From Listeria farberi (GTDB taxonomy: Bacteria > Bacillota > Bacilli > Lactobacillales > Listeriaceae), in the NCBI RefSeq assembly GCF_014229245.1, contig NZ_JAARZJ010000007.1, positions 104,882 through 168,881 on the forward strand: a stretch of DNA of 64,000 nucleotides. Direction: 5' to 3'. The number at the start of each line of letters is the position of its first letter. Position 1 is the first letter of the stretch. The notes under the pieces were generated by a model, which saw only the letters and a list, made by a program, of their open reading frames with translations, made no database searches and was not told where the DNA came from. Positions 41,686 to 51,360 of the stretch are shown one piece after another. A program made the translations under genes and the position numbers.

Positions 41686-42969
41686 TTATTTTTCCACTGC
41701 GCTATCTAATAATACATCAATAGCTTTACGAATTTTAAGGTCAGATTTAAGTTCGCTCATATCGCCAAGTGCAGCACGAACAGCGTCTTTTTCCATACCA
41801 TATTTTTCAGCTAATGTAGAAATTTCTTCGTCAATAGCTTCTTCAGTTGGTTCAATGTTTTCAGCTTCCGCAATAGCTTCAAGCACTAGGTTCATTTTCA
41901 CGCGTTTTTCAGCGTCTTTTTCCATTTGTGCGTGCATTGCTTCTTCTGTTTGACCAGTGAATTGGTAATACAATTCAGGAGTTAGACCTTGTGCTTGTAA
42001 ATCTTGTGCAAAATGATTCATTAAATGATCAGCTTCATGGTGAACCATTGCGTGTGGAATATCCACTTCTGCATTTTCAACAGCTTTCGCAATAACTTCT
42101 TCTTGTTTAGCTTGAGCAACTGACTCTTCTTTTGCTTCTTGTAAACGTTTAGAGATTTTTTCTTTTAATTCATCTAAAGTTTCTACTTCTTCGTCAATGT
42201 CTTTTGCAAGTTCATCGTCAAGAGCTGGAACTTCTTTTGTTTTGATTTCATGTAATTTCACTTTGAATACTACTGGTTGTCCAGCTAAATCTTCCGCATG
42301 ATATTCTTCAGGGAAAGTTAACTCGATATCCGCTTCGTCGCCAGCTTTTAGGCCAACTAATTTTTCTTCAAAACCAGGAATGAATTGTCCGCTTCCAAGT
42401 TCTAGAGAATGATTTTCAGCTTGTCCACCTTCAAAAGCTACGCCGTCTTTAAATCCTTCAAAATCAAGGATAACAGTGTCGCCATTTTCAGCAGGAGCAT
42501 CTTCTTTAACAACTAACTCAGCTTGACGCTCTTGTAATTGTTTTAATTCAGCTTCTAATTCTTCTGTTGTTAGTTCTGTTTCGCGTTTTTCAACTTCAAG
42601 ACCTTTATAGTCTCCTAGTTTCACTTCAGGTTTTACTGTAACTTCTGCTGTTAAAACCCAAGTTTCACCTTTTTCCATAGACTCAATGTTTACTTGTGGA
42701 GTGTCTACTGGATCAATTCCAGCTTCGTCAATTGCAGCAGAATATACTTCTGGTAGCAAGATATCAAGCGCATCTTGGTAAAGTGCTTCTTCGCCAAAAC
42801 GTTGATTGAAAATTTGACGTGGAACTTTCCCTTTACGGAATCCTGGTACGTTAAGAGTTTTACGTACTTTTACGAAAGCTCTATCTAAACCTTCTTTTAC
42901 TTTTTCTTGTTCAATTTCAAAAGTAAGTTTTCCAACATTACCTTCTTGTTTTTCCCATTTTACTGACAT
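41686..42969 (-). CDS. tig: trigger factor
   Basis: A 427-residue ribosome-bound chaperone and prolyl isomerase. The N-terminal domain carries the ribosome-docking loop [12 protein letters not shown] (about 43-54). The FKBP-type PPIase domain spans about 160-245 ([20 protein letters not shown]), and the helical C-terminal domain follows. SD GGAGGGA. Followed by clpX, the conserved order. Confidence 0.98.
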   Translation of the reverse strand: MSVKWEKQEGNVGKLTFEIEQEKVKEGLDRAFVKVRKTLNVPGFRKGKVPRQIFNQRFGEEALYQDALDILLPEVYSAAIDEAGIDPVDTPQVNIESMEKGETWVLTAEVTVKPEVKLGDYKGLEVEKRETELTTEELEAELKQLQERQAELVVKEDAPAENGDTVILDFEGFKDGVAFEGGQAENHSLELGSGQFIPGFEEKLVGLKAGDEADIELTFPEEYHAEDLAGQPVVFKVKLHEIKTKEVPALDDELAKDIDEEVETLDELKEKISKRLQEAKEESVAQAKQEEVIAKAVENAEVDIPHAMVHHEADHLMNHFAQDLQAQGLTPELYYQFTGQTEEAMHAQMEKDAEKRVKMNLVLEAIAEAENIEPTEEAIDEEISTLAEKYGMEKDAVRAALGDMSELKSDLKIRKAIDVLLDSAVEK

Positions 42970-43083
42970 GGTATAATTCCCTCCATCATCTATTTAGTTC
43001 AATTTAATTGCTCTCATGACAAGTTTCAGCCATACTCACTAATAATAACACAGATATCCCTGACTTGAAAACAAGAAATATCA

Positions 43084-44022
43084 TTATATAAAATAATTTT
43101 GCTGCCTTATTTCTAACTCTTCAATAATTGAAATTGCTTCCTCAACTGCCTCTTGATTTACTGCGTCTGAAATCATGCTAACATCGCCGTACATAGAGTT
43201 AGCCCATTTAAAGTATGCATTTACCCATACATTTACTTCTTTTGGCTCAAGTTCAAACGGATAAAGCATAAATAAATGTTGTTGAATAATCCCTATTATT
43301 TGTTCTAATAAACTAGGATTACTGTGTTCAAGTTTATCTGTGAGACCAGAAAACAGTTCCATCGCAAATGTATTTTCGGCTAACATTGGGACTTCACTGG
43401 GGTTAAAGGTGCCAGTCTTTTCAATTTTTCGAACTTCTATTTCTTCATTTACTTCCTTTTCTTGCATCAGCTCAAAGATCATTGACTGTACAAACGGAGA
43501 AAAACTTTCATCCGCTAAAAACACTTTAAAAGCTGGTAAAAAGTCATCAATTTCTAGAAAACGAGCTTCTTGTAAAAATTCGAGTTGTTCAGCAATTTGC
43601 CACGAAGCAAAATCCCGAATATCTTTTCTAGGAACAAATTGTTTAGGAAATGGAATAACATTGTTCGTTACTTGCTCCGTGTCTTCCTGTTTTTCTTCTT
43701 CCATATAATGACGAACCAATGTAAAATAAGTATCCATATTATCTTCTTGCATAAAAGTAACAGATAATTCTCCTAAAATTTCCTTATTGTAGCCATTCAT
43801 TGTTAAGAAATTTTGGCCTATTTCTTGCGCTTTTTTAGTTTTATTCGTCTGATTATAAAATTGAATTAATCTATGTACAATTTCCTCGTTGCATGGTTCT
43901 TGGTGATACGCATTTTCCAAATAATGCAGCGTACTCATTTTTTCTTCTTCAGTCAACGAGGCAATCCCTTTTTCCATAAATTTTTTAACGCTTACCGGAA
44001 AAAAAGCACCACTTTCACTCAT
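43084..44022 (-). CDS. ysoA: TPR-like conserved protein (YsoA family)
   Basis: A 312-residue acidic, mostly helical protein. The N-terminal part has degenerate TPR-like helix pairs (MSTLHYLENAYHQEPCNEEIVHRLIQFYNQTNKTKKAQEIGQ), a low-complexity glutamate stretch follows (YMEEEKQED), then a helical C-terminal half. Position upstream of tig matches ysoA of B. subtilis. The function is unknown; an adaptor or assembly role would fit TPR proteins. SD AAAGGAGA before the ATG. Confidence 0.75.
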   Translation of the reverse strand: MSESGAFFPVSVKKFMEKGIASLTEEEKMSTLHYLENAYHQEPCNEEIVHRLIQFYNQTNKTKKAQEIGQNFLTMNGYNKEILGELSVTFMQEDNMDTYFTLVRHYMEEEKQEDTEQVTNNVIPFPKQFVPRKDIRDFASWQIAEQLEFLQEARFLEIDDFLPAFKVFLADESFSPFVQSMIFELMQEKEVNEEIEVRKIEKTGTFNPSEVPMLAENTFAMELFSGLTDKLEHSNPSLLEQIIGIIQQHLFMLYPFELEPKEVNVWVNAYFKWANSMYGDVSMISDAVNQEAVEEAISIIEELEIRQQNYFI

Positions 44023-44240
44023 CGTTTTATCTCCTTTTATTCAAAAAGCTTTATTTATTCTAACTGGATTTACCCTTATTGTAGAAAGTCTAACCATTTT
44101 CAACAAAATATGTTAACTTGGATTTGATTCATTCTACTTGGATAGTTTAGTTCTGTCAAGTGAGTTTGGTGGTGTTTTATTACGTAAAATTGTCTGGAAT
44201 AAGCCTTTGCTTTATCAAATTTTTTGCCAACAGAAATATA

Positions 44241-44266
44241 GACCTCGATTTTTTATTTCGAGGTCC
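44241..44266 (-). terminator. possible terminator of the lipoprotein gene
   Basis: GACCTCGA pairs with TCGAGGTC around a nine-base AT loop; the minus-strand continuation is T-rich but not a solid T run. Confidence 0.5.
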
Positions 44267-44278
44267 AATTCACTTTAT

Positions 44279-44944
44279 TTACTCACTATATTCTGTTAAA
44301 ACTTCTTGATACATTTCCTGATATATTTCTTCTATATTATCTGTTTCTTCCGTAGTTTCTCCACCATCTAAAAATAATTCTTCTTTGGGTAACTCTTCCT
44401 CTGGGAATTTACTTATAACAGCATTTGAAAGAATATAGTTATCACCATCTGGATTTTTTTCTAAGAAAAGTGTGTATTCTTCCCCGTTTTCCATGTTTTT
44501 ATAGCCATCAATCGTTAAATCATATTCTTTTCCCTCTACTAAAACATTTTCTACACTATACTCTAATACTTTGATAGTCATATTCTCTTTCAATTTTCCT
44601 GTTGTATCTTTTTCGATAGAATTTATTTGCACATTGCTCATTGTATAAAAATCGGTTGGGAATATATTTTCTTTCGTTTCTTTAGTTACTGTGGCTTTTT
44701 CTGATTTCTTAGTAGCCTTCACAATAATTGGGGCGCCTTTTTCAAGCGTATCCACATCTTCAGCAAGTTCTAGGTATTTTCCGTGGTAGGAAACAACGCC
44801 ATTATTAGCTTTTACAGTTTCCGATTCGCTTTGTGTAGTTGTTTGTTCTTCTGTTGGTTTTTCTTTAACACTTTCGCTATTAGAACAAGCAGTTAATATA
44901 CTAAGGCTTACTAAACCTATAACTATTATTATTTTTCTTTTCAT
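44279..44944 (-). CDS. lipoprotein of unknown function
   Basis: A 221-residue lipoprotein: signal peptide with lipobox LTAC, the Cys at about 20 being the lipid site, then a Ser/Glu/Thr-rich spacer. The mature part has YHGKYLELAEDVDTLEKGAPIIVKATKK and a YDLTIDGYKNMENGEEYTLFL beta-rich region. No enzyme motif was seen. The 12-base gap to the upstream metalloprotease gene implies an operon; it might be a chaperone, inhibitor or partner of that protease, which is only inferred. Of two tandem ATGs, 44944 has better SD spacing. Confidence 0.78.
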   Translation of the reverse strand: MKRKIIIVIGLVSLSILTACSNSESVKEKPTEEQTTTQSESETVKANNGVVSYHGKYLELAEDVDTLEKGAPIIVKATKKSEKATVTKETKENIFPTDFYTMSNVQINSIEKDTTGKLKENMTIKVLEYSVENVLVEGKEYDLTIDGYKNMENGEEYTLFLEKNPDGDNYILSNAVISKFPEEELPKEELFLDGGETTEETDNIEEIYQEMYQEVLTEYSE

Positions 44945-44959
44945 CATCCATCCTCCTTT

Positions 44960-45493
44960 TTACTTATATAAAGCTTTAATGCCATTTAAATCATCTGTTT
45001 GCGGTTTAGTTTTATTGATAAAGCCTTTATCTAGCATAATTGCATTTCTGGTTTTTACATGCCCCAAGCCAAATCCATGGCCAAATTCATGCGCTACGGT
45101 TTCTATTTTGTGATTGTTTGAAAGTGAACGGAAACCTTTGTAAAGTGTAATTTCATTTTTCACAATTAACTTATTTGATTTGTAGTAAGTTGTATTACAT
45201 ACTGCTAAGACGTCTCCTTTGTTCGTTCCTGAACTACTGACGGTAAAGTTTGGATTCACATCATTTCCCATACTCACCGTATTTAGGTACGGGGAAGTAT
45301 TCCAAGATTTTGCGCCACTAATAATGATATTTTTAAATCCTCTAGCTGAACCATTAATATAAATTTTAAAATTTTTGGCGCTACTTTTCGTCAATACATA
45401 TCCGAGTTTTGAATATGCACTTACGTTAGTCGGTATGAGGAACGAAACTAATACCGTCAAAATAAGAAACATTACTAAAGTTTTTTTCTTCAT
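44960..45493 (-). CDS. secreted matrixin-like zinc metalloprotease
   Basis: A 177-residue protein with a Sec signal peptide (cut after VSA, residue 26) and a metzincin zinc site HEFGHGFGLGH at 135-145, an exact HExxHxxGxxH. A Met-turn AIM is at 151-153, and the C-terminal DDLNGIKALYK matches the matrixin (M10) ending. There is no propeptide cysteine switch, since only one cysteine is present and it follows the signal peptide by about 75 residues. It is likely secreted and cell-surface acting. A candidate operator is in its promoter, and the lipoprotein is downstream. Confidence 0.87.
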   Translation of the reverse strand: MKKKTLVMFLILTVLVSFLIPTNVSAYSKLGYVLTKSSAKNFKIYINGSARGFKNIIISGAKSWNTSPYLNTVSMGNDVNPNFTVSSSGTNKGDVLAVCNTTYYKSNKLIVKNEITLYKGFRSLSNNHKIETVAHEFGHGFGLGHVKTRNAIMLDKGFINKTKPQTDDLNGIKALYK

Positions 45494-45512
45494 GTTGTTT
45501 GCTCCTTTTTTT

Positions 45513-45541
45513 ATATTACCACATGGTGTGGCTCATTAACT
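45513..45541 (-). promoter_or_regulatory. metalloprotease promoter with operator palindrome
   Basis: A minus-strand -10 TAATAT (45513-45518) and weak -35 AGTTAA (45536-45541) flank a 17-base spacer containing the perfect inverted repeat CCACA-TGG-TGTGG (45519-45531). The palindrome next to the -10 would suit a repressor. Confidence 0.55.
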
Positions 45542-45585
45542 AAAAACGCTCATTTTGAGTGCTTTTTAATTATTTTTAACCTATG

Positions 45586-45801
45586 CTACTCATAAAAACA
45601 CTTTAAATCACACATTAAAATCTCACTTAAAATAACGGCATTTTTATGAGATAATCGTACACTTCCCTTTTCGATATTGCTATATCCTGATGTGTACTTG
45701 TAGCCCATTTTCCTTGCGATAAAAGCTTGTGTAATTCCCCGTTCTAACCGTAATTCCCGAATTTTGGCCGTGTTAATTTTTCTGCTGTCTACTGTTTTCA
45801 T
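45586..45801 (-). CDS. small XRE-family HTH regulator (71 residues)
   Basis: A 71-residue protein that is nearly all helix-turn-helix: LRLERGITQAFIARKMGYKYTSGYSNIEKG is the Cro/C1-type HTH (about 19-48). The short C-terminal tail ends in DLKCFYE. It resembles phage and plasmid Cro proteins or small activators. It is divergent from a second XRE gene, and the downstream neighbour is the metalloprotease, so it is a likely regulator of either. SD AAGGAGA. Strong promoter upstream. Confidence 0.8.
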   Translation of the reverse strand: MKTVDSRKINTAKIRELRLERGITQAFIARKMGYKYTSGYSNIEKGSVRLSHKNAVILSEILMCDLKCFYE

Positions 45802-45842
45802 GTCATCTTCTCCTTATCTACACAGTTTGAGTTATTAATATA

Positions 45843-45871
45843 ATAATAACAACTCAATTAGAGGTTGTCAA
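45843..45871 (-). promoter_or_regulatory. promoter of the 71-residue XRE gene
   Basis: A perfect -35 TTGACA (45866-45871) and -10 TATTAT (45843-45848) with 17-base spacing on the minus strand. Inverted TTGAGTT/AACTCAA repeats (45827-45833 and 45851-45857) surround its -10. Confidence 0.65.
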
Positions 45872-45900
45872 TTGAAAATTAATTCACTTTGTGTTAAATT
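45872..45900 (+). promoter_or_regulatory. promoter of the 131-residue XRE gene
   Basis: -35 TTGAAA (45872-45877) and -10 TAAATT (45895-45900) with a 17-base spacer. Its -35 is back-to-back with the divergent promoter's -35, so the two likely compete. Confidence 0.5.
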
Positions 45901-45951
45901 ATAGCTAAATTGAGTAAAATATTGTATAATCAAACAAAAAGGAGTGAAATT

Positions 45952-46347
45952 ATGCCAAATTTAAGTAACAGACTCACTTTACTACGAGAAAAACAGGGAT
46001 GGTCAAAAGCAGAAACAGCAAGAAGATTAGGTTTGAAGGCACCCTCTACTTATGGCAACTGGGAATATGGTATTCGTGAACCTGATTTAGATATGGTTAC
46101 ACAAATTGCAACTCTTTATGATGTGAGTGTAGATTATTTGTTAGGTCAACAAAGTATCCCAACCTATACTCCTAGTGAACTTCAAGGGGAGAAAGATATT
46201 GCTAAAAGAATGATAAAAATTAGTGAAGATTTAAGATATGAAGATGATTTGAATTTAAATGGAGAGCCTTTGAATGAATCAACAGCTCATTTCCTAGCTG
46301 ATTCCATTGATTTTCTCTATGAACAAGTGAAAAAACTTAACGATTAA
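45952..46347 (+). CDS. XRE-family transcriptional regulator (131 residues)
   Basis: A 131-residue protein with an N-terminal Cro/C1-type HTH (LREKQGWSKAETARRLGLKAPSTYGNWEYG, about 9-38) and DVSVDYLLG, the usual linker end of SinR/ImmR-like repressors, followed by an acidic helical C-terminal domain. It would act as a repressor of its own region. The frame opens at 45910, but the ATG at 45952 has the SD AAAGGAGTG. Divergent from a smaller XRE gene; downstream lies the PrsW-type gene with an 80-base gap. Confidence 0.83.
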   Translation: MPNLSNRLTLLREKQGWSKAETARRLGLKAPSTYGNWEYGIREPDLDMVTQIATLYDVSVDYLLGQQSIPTYTPSELQGEKDIAKRMIKISEDLRYEDDLNLNGEPLNESTAHFLADSIDFLYEQVKKLND

Positions 46348-46427
46348 AATTTTCTATTCGTTTAACTTTGCCTTTTTTTGGGAATAATTAACAGAGTCAA
46401 AATAAAAAGTTAAAGGGGGAGTTTCAT

Positions 46428-47567
46428 TTGTCAGAATGGTACTTCAAAAAGAACGAGCAGAAAATGGGGCCTTTTACAAATGTAGAAATGATTGCTCTAT
46501 ATAAAAAGAACGAAATTAATGATTTTACATTGGTCCAAAAATCCCCTCATCCTGAGTGGGTCGCTTTTAAGCAAACAGAATTACATCAACATGCTTTAAA
46601 TCATGGGAATTCAGAACTAAAAATCAAAAATCTATTCTCTGCTGTATTCAAAAAGCATTCTAAAGAGGAAGGTGAGAAAGTCTTTATTGCTGGAACAAAA
46701 TATACGACGCCAGCAACAAGTGACATTCCACATACTTGGCCTCATCCTTGGGTGTTTTCTAGAGTATTCTTAGTTTTAATCATTACGTACTTTTTACTTC
46801 TTGCTTGTACATATTTGTTTGATAACAGCAATACTATACCCGGGCTGATGGTTATTGGCTCTTTCGCAGTTCCGTTTTCGGTCTTATTATTCTTTTTCGA
46901 AACAAATGCACCGCGAAATATCAGCGTTTTTGATGTAGTAAAGATGTTTTTCATTGGTGGGGTCGCAGCACTTGTGGCAACTCTTGTCATTTATTCGATT
47001 ATTCCGGTTGGAAAATTAAACTATTTTAATGCTTTATTAGTTGGTTTTATAGAAGAAACTGGGAAAATGATTATTGTTGCCCTATTCATCCGCTCGCTTA
47101 ATTCGAAGTATATTCTAAATGGCTTATTAATTGGTGCAGCTGTTGGAGCTGGATTTGCTGCTTTTGAATCACTTGGATATGCATTTAACTATAGTGTCGA
47201 TGCAGCATTTTTATTCAAGGATATTCATATTGCTGGTGAAACAATGATGAATGTTATCTTTAGTCGTGGTTGGCAGTCTATCGGTGGTCATGTTGTATGG
47301 GCTGCAATAACTGGTGCTGCTCTTGTAATTGCTAAAGGAGATCAAAAACTAGGAATGAACCATATTTTCACGGGCACTTTCTGGAAATGGTTTATTATCC
47401 CGATTGCTTTACATTTCGTTTGGGATTGTCCTTTCAACCCATTACCTGCTATTGCGTTTAAACAAATTGTTCTAATCGTAATTGTGTGGTTCGTTATTTT
47501 ACGCCTAATCAGTAAAGGATTAAAACAAGTTTCAGTCATCTCAGCTGCGAGTAAAGCTACAAAATAA
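46428..47567 (+). CDS. PrsW-family intramembrane protease with N-terminal GYF_2 domain
   Basis: A 379-residue protein. Residues 1-55 form a GYF_2 (DUF4339) module (WYFKKNEQKMGPFTNVEM, with the Trp and GPF landmarks). The remainder has about eight membrane segments of the PrsW/CPBP group, with the glutamate pair EETGK (about 210), FAAFESLGYA, HVVWAA and ALHFVWDC supplying the metal-ligand or catalytic Glu/His residues. PrsW in B. subtilis cleaves an anti-sigma factor; a GYF_2 fusion suggests a peptide-binding sensor, which is inference. Start TTG at 46428 with the SD GGGGGAG. Confidence 0.83.
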   Translation: MSEWYFKKNEQKMGPFTNVEMIALYKKNEINDFTLVQKSPHPEWVAFKQTELHQHALNHGNSELKIKNLFSAVFKKHSKEEGEKVFIAGTKYTTPATSDIPHTWPHPWVFSRVFLVLIITYFLLLACTYLFDNSNTIPGLMVIGSFAVPFSVLLFFFETNAPRNISVFDVVKMFFIGGVAALVATLVIYSIIPVGKLNYFNALLVGFIEETGKMIIVALFIRSLNSKYILNGLLIGAAVGAGFAAFESLGYAFNYSVDAAFLFKDIHIAGETMMNVIFSRGWQSIGGHVVWAAITGAALVIAKGDQKLGMNHIFTGTFWKWFIIPIALHFVWDCPFNPLPAIAFKQIVLIVIVWFVILRLISKGLKQVSVISAASKATK

Positions 47568-47568
47568 T

Positions 47569-47607
47569 AAAAAAGGATTCTAAGAAAATTTCTTAGAATC
47601 CTTTTTT
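47569..47607 (+). terminator. terminator of the PrsW-type gene
   Basis: AAAAAGGATTCTAAGAAA pairs with TTTCTTAGAATCCTTTTT, a long perfect stem with a short loop, ending in T6. Confidence 0.9.
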
Positions 47608-47701
47608 AGTGATTACTTGGTCAAACAACAATATATTATAGACATATCTCTATTTTCATGTAAAATAGAAGTATTATCTAATTAGCAGAGGGGTCATAAA
47701 A

Positions 47702-48532
47702 ATGCGCGAATCTTTAAAAAATAGCAAGAGATTAGTTATCAAGGTTGGTACAAGTACATTAATGTATGGAAATGGCCATATTAATCTAAGAACTATTGAA
47801 AAATTAGCGATGGTTTTATCCGATTTACGTAATGAAGGAAAAGAAGTTATCTTAGTTTCTTCTGGCGCTATTGGAGTTGGCTGTCATAAATTACAACTTC
47901 CAGTGAGACCCACGAGTATTCCAGACCAACAAGCAGTCGCTTCTGTTGGACAAAGTGAATTAATGCATATATATAGTAAGTTTTTTGGTGAATATGGACA
48001 GGTTGTTGGTCAAGTCCTACTTACTCGTGATGTAACTGACTTCCCTATAAGTAGAGAGAATGTTATGAACACGCTCGAAAGTCTCTTAGAACGCGGTATT
48101 ATTCCTATCGTAAATGAAAATGATACAGTTGCTGTTGAGGAACTAGAACATGTAACTAAATACGGCGATAACGACCTTCTTTCAGCTATTGTAGCTAAAC
48201 TCGTGCAAGCTGATTTACTTATCATGCTATCTGATATTGATGGTTTTTATGGTAGTAATCCTTCAACTGACCCAAATGCAGTTATGTTTTCTGAAATTAA
48301 TCAAATAACACCAGAAATCGAAGCACTTGCTGGCGGTAGAGGTTCTAAATTCGGAACTGGCGGCATGTTAACTAAACTTTCCGCTGCTTCTTATTGTATG
48401 AATGCTAACCAAAAAATGATTTTAACCAATGGTAAAAATCCTACAATTATTTTTGATATAATGCAAGGTGAACAAATCGGGACTTTATTTGCGAGTAAAA
48501 AGGAGGAATTTTCCCATGACGGAACTCATTAA
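47702..48532 (+). CDS. proB: glutamate 5-kinase, short form without PUA domain
   Basis: A 276-residue amino-acid kinase that phosphorylates glutamate in the first step of proline synthesis. It has [10 protein letters not shown] near the N-terminus, VSSGAIGVG, the substrate loop [24 protein letters not shown] and [19 protein letters not shown]. It stops where longer homologues (about 365 residues) continue into a PUA domain, as is usual in Listeria. It overlaps proA by 17 bases. SD AGAGGGG. Confidence 0.95.
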   Translation: MRESLKNSKRLVIKVGTSTLMYGNGHINLRTIEKLAMVLSDLRNEGKEVILVSSGAIGVGCHKLQLPVRPTSIPDQQAVASVGQSELMHIYSKFFGEYGQVVGQVLLTRDVTDFPISRENVMNTLESLLERGIIPIVNENDTVAVEELEHVTKYGDNDLLSAIVAKLVQADLLIMLSDIDGFYGSNPSTDPNAVMFSEINQITPEIEALAGGRGSKFGTGGMLTKLSAASYCMNANQKMILTNGKNPTIIFDIMQGEQIGTLFASKKEEFSHDGTH

Positions 48533-49763
48533 AAAAGGAAGTGCCGCTAAAGAAGCAGCCCAATTTTTAGCGCAAGCATCAACTAAGCAAAAAAATGCAG
48601 CTTTGCTAAACCTAAGCAATGATTTGCTTGCTCATACAGCTTTCCTTCTTGAAGAAAACAACAAAGATATTATACGTGCTCGGGAAAAAGGAACACCTGA
48701 AACAATGATTGATCGCCTCCGTTTAACAGAAGAAAGAATAAAAGAAATTTCTGACGCTGTTAAACAAGTTGTTGCTTTGAAAGATCCAATCGGAGAAGTA
48801 ACTAATATGTGGAAAAATGAAGCCGAACTCACTATCGGAAAAACAAGAGTCCCACTTGGAGTTATAGGTATCATTTATGAATCAAGACCAAATGTTACAG
48901 TTGATGCTTCTGTACTTTGTTTTAAAACTGGTAATGCTGTTATTTTACGTGGTGGTAGTGATGCAATTGATTCGAATAAGGCTCTTATGTCCGTTATTCA
49001 GAGTTCACTAGAGGCATCTGGCTTTCCTCGTTCTAGTGTTCAATTAATTGAAGACACATCTCGTGAAACAGCTCGTGATATGATGCGTTTAAATCGCTTT
49101 TTAGATGTTCTTATCCCGCGTGGTGGAGCTAAATTAATTCAAACTGTTCTTGAAAATGCTACTGTTCCAGTCATTGAAACCGGCACAGGAAATTGTCATA
49201 TTTATGTCGATAAAGCTGCTGAAAAACAAATGGCAATCGATATTTTAGTGAACGCAAAATGTTCGCGCCCTTCTGTTTGTAATGCAGCAGAAACCTTACT
49301 TATTCACCAGGATGTAGCAGGCGCCTTTCTTCCTGAAATGGAAACTGCTTTAAAGGAGCATAACGTTGAATTACGCGCGGATGAACGCGCACGAGAAATT
49401 CTAAAAGAGTCTAAAGCAGCAACAGAGTCAGACTGGGAAGATGAATTTTTAGACTTTATTTTGGCCATTAAAGTTGTAGATTCAGTAGATGAGGCAATTA
49501 ATCACATTAATAAATACGGGACAAAACATTCCGAAGCAATTATTTCGAATGATTATGCAACTGGACAAGCTTTTCATCAAAAAGTCGATGCTGCGGCAGT
49601 ATATATTAACGCTTCTACTCGCTTCACAGATGGTTTTGCAATGGGATTTGGTGCAGAAATTGGCATTAGTACGCAAAAGCTTCACGCCAGGGGGCCAATG
49701 GGCTTAACGGAGCTCACCTCTACTAAATATATTATTTTCGGAGACGGTCAAATCCGCAATTAA
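48516..49763 (+). CDS. proA: gamma-glutamyl phosphate reductase
   Basis: A 415-residue aldehyde-dehydrogenase-fold enzyme that reduces glutamyl-5-phosphate to glutamate semialdehyde with NADPH. The catalytic cysteine is in [17 protein letters not shown] (about 250), and [16 protein letters not shown] and [24 protein letters not shown] segments are conserved. The start at 48516 lies inside proB with the SD AAAAGGAGG, giving coupled translation of the proBA operon. Confidence 0.96.
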   Translation: MTELIKKGSAAKEAAQFLAQASTKQKNAALLNLSNDLLAHTAFLLEENNKDIIRAREKGTPETMIDRLRLTEERIKEISDAVKQVVALKDPIGEVTNMWKNEAELTIGKTRVPLGVIGIIYESRPNVTVDASVLCFKTGNAVILRGGSDAIDSNKALMSVIQSSLEASGFPRSSVQLIEDTSRETARDMMRLNRFLDVLIPRGGAKLIQTVLENATVPVIETGTGNCHIYVDKAAEKQMAIDILVNAKCSRPSVCNAAETLLIHQDVAGAFLPEMETALKEHNVELRADERAREILKESKAATESDWEDEFLDFILAIKVVDSVDEAINHINKYGTKHSEAIISNDYATGQAFHQKVDAAAVYINASTRFTDGFAMGFGAEIGISTQKLHARGPMGLTELTSTKYIIFGDGQIRN

Positions 49764-49803
49764 AAACAAGGAAGCCTATTGGTTAGGCCTCCTTGTTTTT
49801 TGT
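49764..49803. terminator. bidirectional terminator (proA / hydrolase)
   Basis: AAAACAAGGAAGCCTA pairs with TAGGCCTCCTTGTTTT around a short loop, with A and T runs either side, between convergent genes. Confidence 0.88.
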
Positions 49804-50703
49804 ATTCAACCAAGCAATTACATCTTTAAAAACAGTTTCTTTACATAATTCATTGACAAGTTCATGACGCGCATCTTCGTATATTTTATAGGTAACATCT
49901 TCCACTCCAGCTGCTTCTAAAGCTAAAGCGATTTTAGGTGTATCTTTCCCAAAATGCCCTACTGGATCATTACTACCTGACAGTAATAAAATAGGTAAAT
50001 CTTTCGGTACACTTTCGATAGTTTGTTTTTGCTGGCTTATTTTAACTGCTTCAAAAAGATTATGGAAAAATCCGCTCGTTCCGACTACTGGCCCACAAAA
50101 CGGGTCTTTCTCATAAGCTTCATAAATCGCTACATCACGTGAAAGCCAACTGAAGCGATGATTTTCATTAAACGGCTTATTATATCCCCAAAATGCTAAT
50201 TTATTTAGAAATCCGCTTCGTTTCATTTCATCTTTTTTTACCCGGTGTTTCGTTATAATTTGTCCCATTTTTAGTAACGGAATTGGTTGTAACCCGCTTC
50301 CGCTAAGTATTACTCCGTCAACTTGATGTTGCGCCATAAAAGTGCGGATGACGAAACTTCCCATACTGTGTGCGAAAATAAAATAAGGCCGTACGGGGTA
50401 AGTTTCTTTTAAATAAGTTCGAACAACTACTTCATCTTGTATCATATTTTGAAAACCTGTTTCACCGTCTAAATGACCCAAATAACTTTCATCTATAGCT
50501 GATTTTCCAAACCCACGATGATCGTCTGCTACTACAATATATCCCGCTTCATTCAAACGTTCAGCAAACAAGCCATATCTAGCCCCGTGCTCTGCCATGC
50601 CGTGAACAATTTGAACTACACCAACTGGATTTTTAACTTCATCCCATATATGTAAATGTAAATCTAACCCATCTGTCGCTTTTAATTTTATTTGTTTGTA
50701 CAT
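49783..50703 (-). CDS. alpha/beta hydrolase (monoacylglycerol lipase / lysophospholipase-like)
   Basis: A 306-residue protein of the Hydrolase_4 family. The nucleophile serine is in FAHSMGSFV (GxSxG-type elbow, HSMG), and the oxyanion HGMAEH near residue 37 and the C-terminal GSNDPVGHFG...ARHELVNE supply the rest of the triad. There is no signal peptide, so it is cytosolic. It would cleave fatty-acyl esters such as lysophospholipids. The frame opens at 50718; ATG at 50703 follows the SD GGGAGGG. Its C-terminal end overlaps the shared terminator. Confidence 0.87.
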   Translation of the reverse strand: MYKQIKLKATDGLDLHLHIWDEVKNPVGVVQIVHGMAEHGARYGLFAERLNEAGYIVVADDHRGFGKSAIDESYLGHLDGETGFQNMIQDEVVVRTYLKETYPVRPYFIFAHSMGSFVIRTFMAQHQVDGVILSGSGLQPIPLLKMGQIITKHRVKKDEMKRSGFLNKLAFWGYNKPFNENHRFSWLSRDVAIYEAYEKDPFCGPVVGTSGFFHNLFEAVKISQQKQTIESVPKDLPILLLSGSNDPVGHFGKDTPKIALALEAAGVEDVTYKIYEDARHELVNELCKETVFKDVIAWLNTKNKEA

Positions 50704-50891
50704 GTGTCTCCCTCCCATTTCATCTTAATATTAGTATAACATCTGGCACTTATTTTCACTATTTCACTGCCTTTTATTAGGACTTTTGTATAACTAGTTA
50801 AAAAGTTACAGTTCCAACTATTCATTTATTCTAACTTGATTGTTCAGATAATCACAATATGCTATAATAAACCCATAAGGAGATGACACAC

Positions 50892-51356
50892 ATGGATAAC
50901 TGTTTAGCGCAATTACAAATGTATGATTATTTACTAAAAAAATACCGTAACAAAGAGGTTTTCCCCGATACGCGAATGATTGTTGAAATCGATGGAAAAC
51001 TTTGGACAGGTGACTTCCTCCAACTTGATGACTGCCATATCATTGAGATTGACTGGGAAGATACTCGTTTTACAAGAATTGAACGTACAAAAGAGGCTAT
51101 CAATGATGAATTTAATGAAAAAGTAACGAACTCCAATGTGAATGTTAGTGAAAACCGCATTGATTCAAAAATTGGTAGTCTAAAAAATATTGAAATTCTG
51201 TATCAAGAAATTGGTAATTTTGTTCGCCAAGTCGAAAGCTCTACAACGACTTTAAAACCTTTACTATACAACGCATATTGCTTAGACACACGTGTTAAAT
51301 TACCATTTTTAGACCTTAGCAAAAAAGAAATTACATTAGTATCTTTGACTAATTAA
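50892..51356 (+). CDS. hypothetical protein (154 residues)
   Basis: A soluble, acidic 154-residue protein I do not recognise. The first half has DYLLKKYRNKEVFPDTRMIVEIDGKLWTG, the second half a helical segment and LPFLDLSKKEITLVS. No catalytic motif, membrane segment or signal peptide is visible. It is a single-gene unit with a strong terminator after it. The ATG at 50883 is too close to the SD AAGGAG; 50892 has 9-base spacing and is preferred. Confidence 0.72.
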   Translation: MDNCLAQLQMYDYLLKKYRNKEVFPDTRMIVEIDGKLWTGDFLQLDDCHIIEIDWEDTRFTRIERTKEAINDEFNEKVTNSNVNVSENRIDSKIGSLKNIEILYQEIGNFVRQVESSTTTLKPLLYNAYCLDTRVKLPFLDLSKKEITLVSLTN

Positions 51357-51360
51357 ATGA

